In this document: positions 4,453 to 5,054 of the stretch, piece after piece
How the letters are laid out: every line of letters starts with the position of its first letter
Position numbering within the stretch: the stretch's first letter is position 1
From: Candidatus Woesebacteria bacterium GW2011_GWA1_41_7
GTDB lineage: Bacteria > Patescibacteriota > Microgenomatia > UBA8517
Reading direction: 5' to 3'
Length of the DNA stretch: 5,054 nt
Assembly (NCBI GenBank): GCA_000997405.1
Contig: LCBU01000042.1
Coordinates: 1-5,054, forward strand
Made by a program: the position numbers and the translations under genes
Notes under the pieces: model-generated
Seen by the model: the letters and a program-made list of their open reading frames with translations, nothing else
Told to the model about the DNA's origin: nothing
Databases searched by the model: none

Positions 4453-5054
4453 GTGGCTATTCTTGATTTTATTTTTCCCAAAACATGTTTGGGCTGCGGT
4501 AGGGAGGGTAAGTACATTTGCGGTAATTGTTTAAGTAAGGTTCCCAATGCCCGACCCATCTGTCCTTATTGTAAACATCCGTCAATCGATGGCCTTACCC
4601 ACGTTAATTGCAGTAGTAAACTAAGATTGGACGGCTCTTTATCTGTTTGGGAATATGAGTCTGTTATAAGAAAGGCTATTTTAGCTTTAAAATACAGATA
4701 TGCAACGGAGATAGGTAATGAGATTTCCGACTACTTAATTAGTTCACTTCCTACGTTGGTGCTACCGACTGTTCACTATTTAACCCCAATTCCAATTTAC
4801 TGGTATAAGGAAAACACAAGGGGGTTTAACCAGTCTTTGGAGATTGGAAGGGCGGTTGCGGGAGCAATGGATTGGAAATTTATCCCCGATTTATTGATTA
4901 AAAAACAATCAACTATTTCCCAGGCTGAGCTTGGGGGGAAGGCACGCCGGCAGAATCTGAAAGGAGCTTTTGCGGTTAATCCTACTCACAAATCTATAAT
5001 TAACGGTTTTGAATCGGTTGTTATTTTTGACGATGTTTTTACAACAGGCTCAAC
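4453..5054 (+). CDS. comFC: ComF-family phosphoribosyltransferase-like competence protein (3' partial)
   Basis: ComFC/GntX-type proteins act in the cytoplasm during natural DNA uptake, where ComFC works with the ComFA helicase and the DprA machinery in model bacteria. From the GTG at 4453 the protein begins MAILDFIFPKTCLGC, the usual ComF opening. Cysteines at 12, 15, 23, 26, 37, 40 and 53 form the zinc-ribbon region. Further landmarks are IRKAILALKY, TPIPIYWYKENTRGFNQS (the P..........RGFNQ signature), QAELGGKARRQNLKGAF, and VVIFDDVFTTGS (189-200), the PRPP-binding loop with tandem Asp 193-194. The sequence stops at the right edge after 200 codons; most members have roughly 210-240 residues, so little is missing. 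GTG is chosen because the frame has a stop at 4435-4437 and no ATG before the cysteine block. There is no Shine-Dalgarno site. It lies 17 nt after the ssrA terminator, so it is a separate transcription unit. Confident of family; role in competence here is inferred. Confidence 0.93.
   Translation, partial: MAILDFIFPKTCLGCGREGKYICGNCLSKVPNARPICPYCKHPSIDGLTHVNCSSKLRLDGSLSVWEYESVIRKAILALKYRYATEIGNEISDYLISSLPTLVLPTVHYLTPIPIYWYKENTRGFNQSLEIGRAVAGAMDWKFIPDLLIKKQSTISQAELGGKARRQNLKGAFAVNPTHKSIINGFESVVIFDDVFTTGS

Overview
The window carries six protein-coding genes or gene parts and one RNA gene, all on the + strand and tightly packed. It most resembles a small-genome bacterium of the Candidate Phyla Radiation (Patescibacteria, perhaps Microgenomates). 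The reasons are intergenic gaps of 1 to 41 nt around the protein genes, no recognisable Shine-Dalgarno sequence before any visible start, -10-like boxes only 6-9 nt upstream of start codons (leaderless or nearly leaderless mRNAs), a TM-anchored propeller protein of no named family, and a ComF-type competence gene. This placement is an inference; no 16S rRNA or phylogenetic marker was compared. The genetic code looks standard. Of the five stop codons visible, four are TAG and one is TAA.

Layout: (1) 1-803, the C-terminal part of a SpoIID/LytB-domain peptidoglycan lytic enzyme, cut by the left edge. (2) 819-3563, a compact three-gene unit behind a TATAAT box at 804-809: a two-TM bacterial PH-domain protein (YdbS/DUF304 type), a 74-residue two-TM protein of unknown function, and a 629-residue single-TM protein with a degenerate PP2C-like cytoplasmic domain, a coiled-coil stalk and a six-bladed beta-propeller predicted outside the cell. 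(3) 3589-4435, a trans-translation cassette: an extended -10 element, smpB, and, only 3 nt after its stop, ssrA (tmRNA), closed by a strong intrinsic terminator. The tmRNA encodes a proposed 16-residue tag, ARNSFQAQPNYAVAFA. (4) 4453-5054, a ComFC-type phosphoribosyltransferase with a zinc-ribbon N-terminus, beginning at GTG and cut by the right edge within its PRPP-binding loop.

How the genes fit together: the first four genes point to the cell envelope (wall cleavage, membrane PH domain, small membrane protein, membrane-spanning propeller/pseudophosphatase). The middle three probably form one transcript and may build one membrane complex. smpB and ssrA make the two partners of ribosome rescue from what is probably one transcript. 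ComFC belongs to DNA uptake and is separated from ssrA by the terminator. The most unusual items are the pseudophosphatase-TM-propeller protein, the 3-nt smpB-ssrA junction, the EKK variant of the SmpB DKR motif, the AFA-ending tag, and the repeated leaderless promoter layout.
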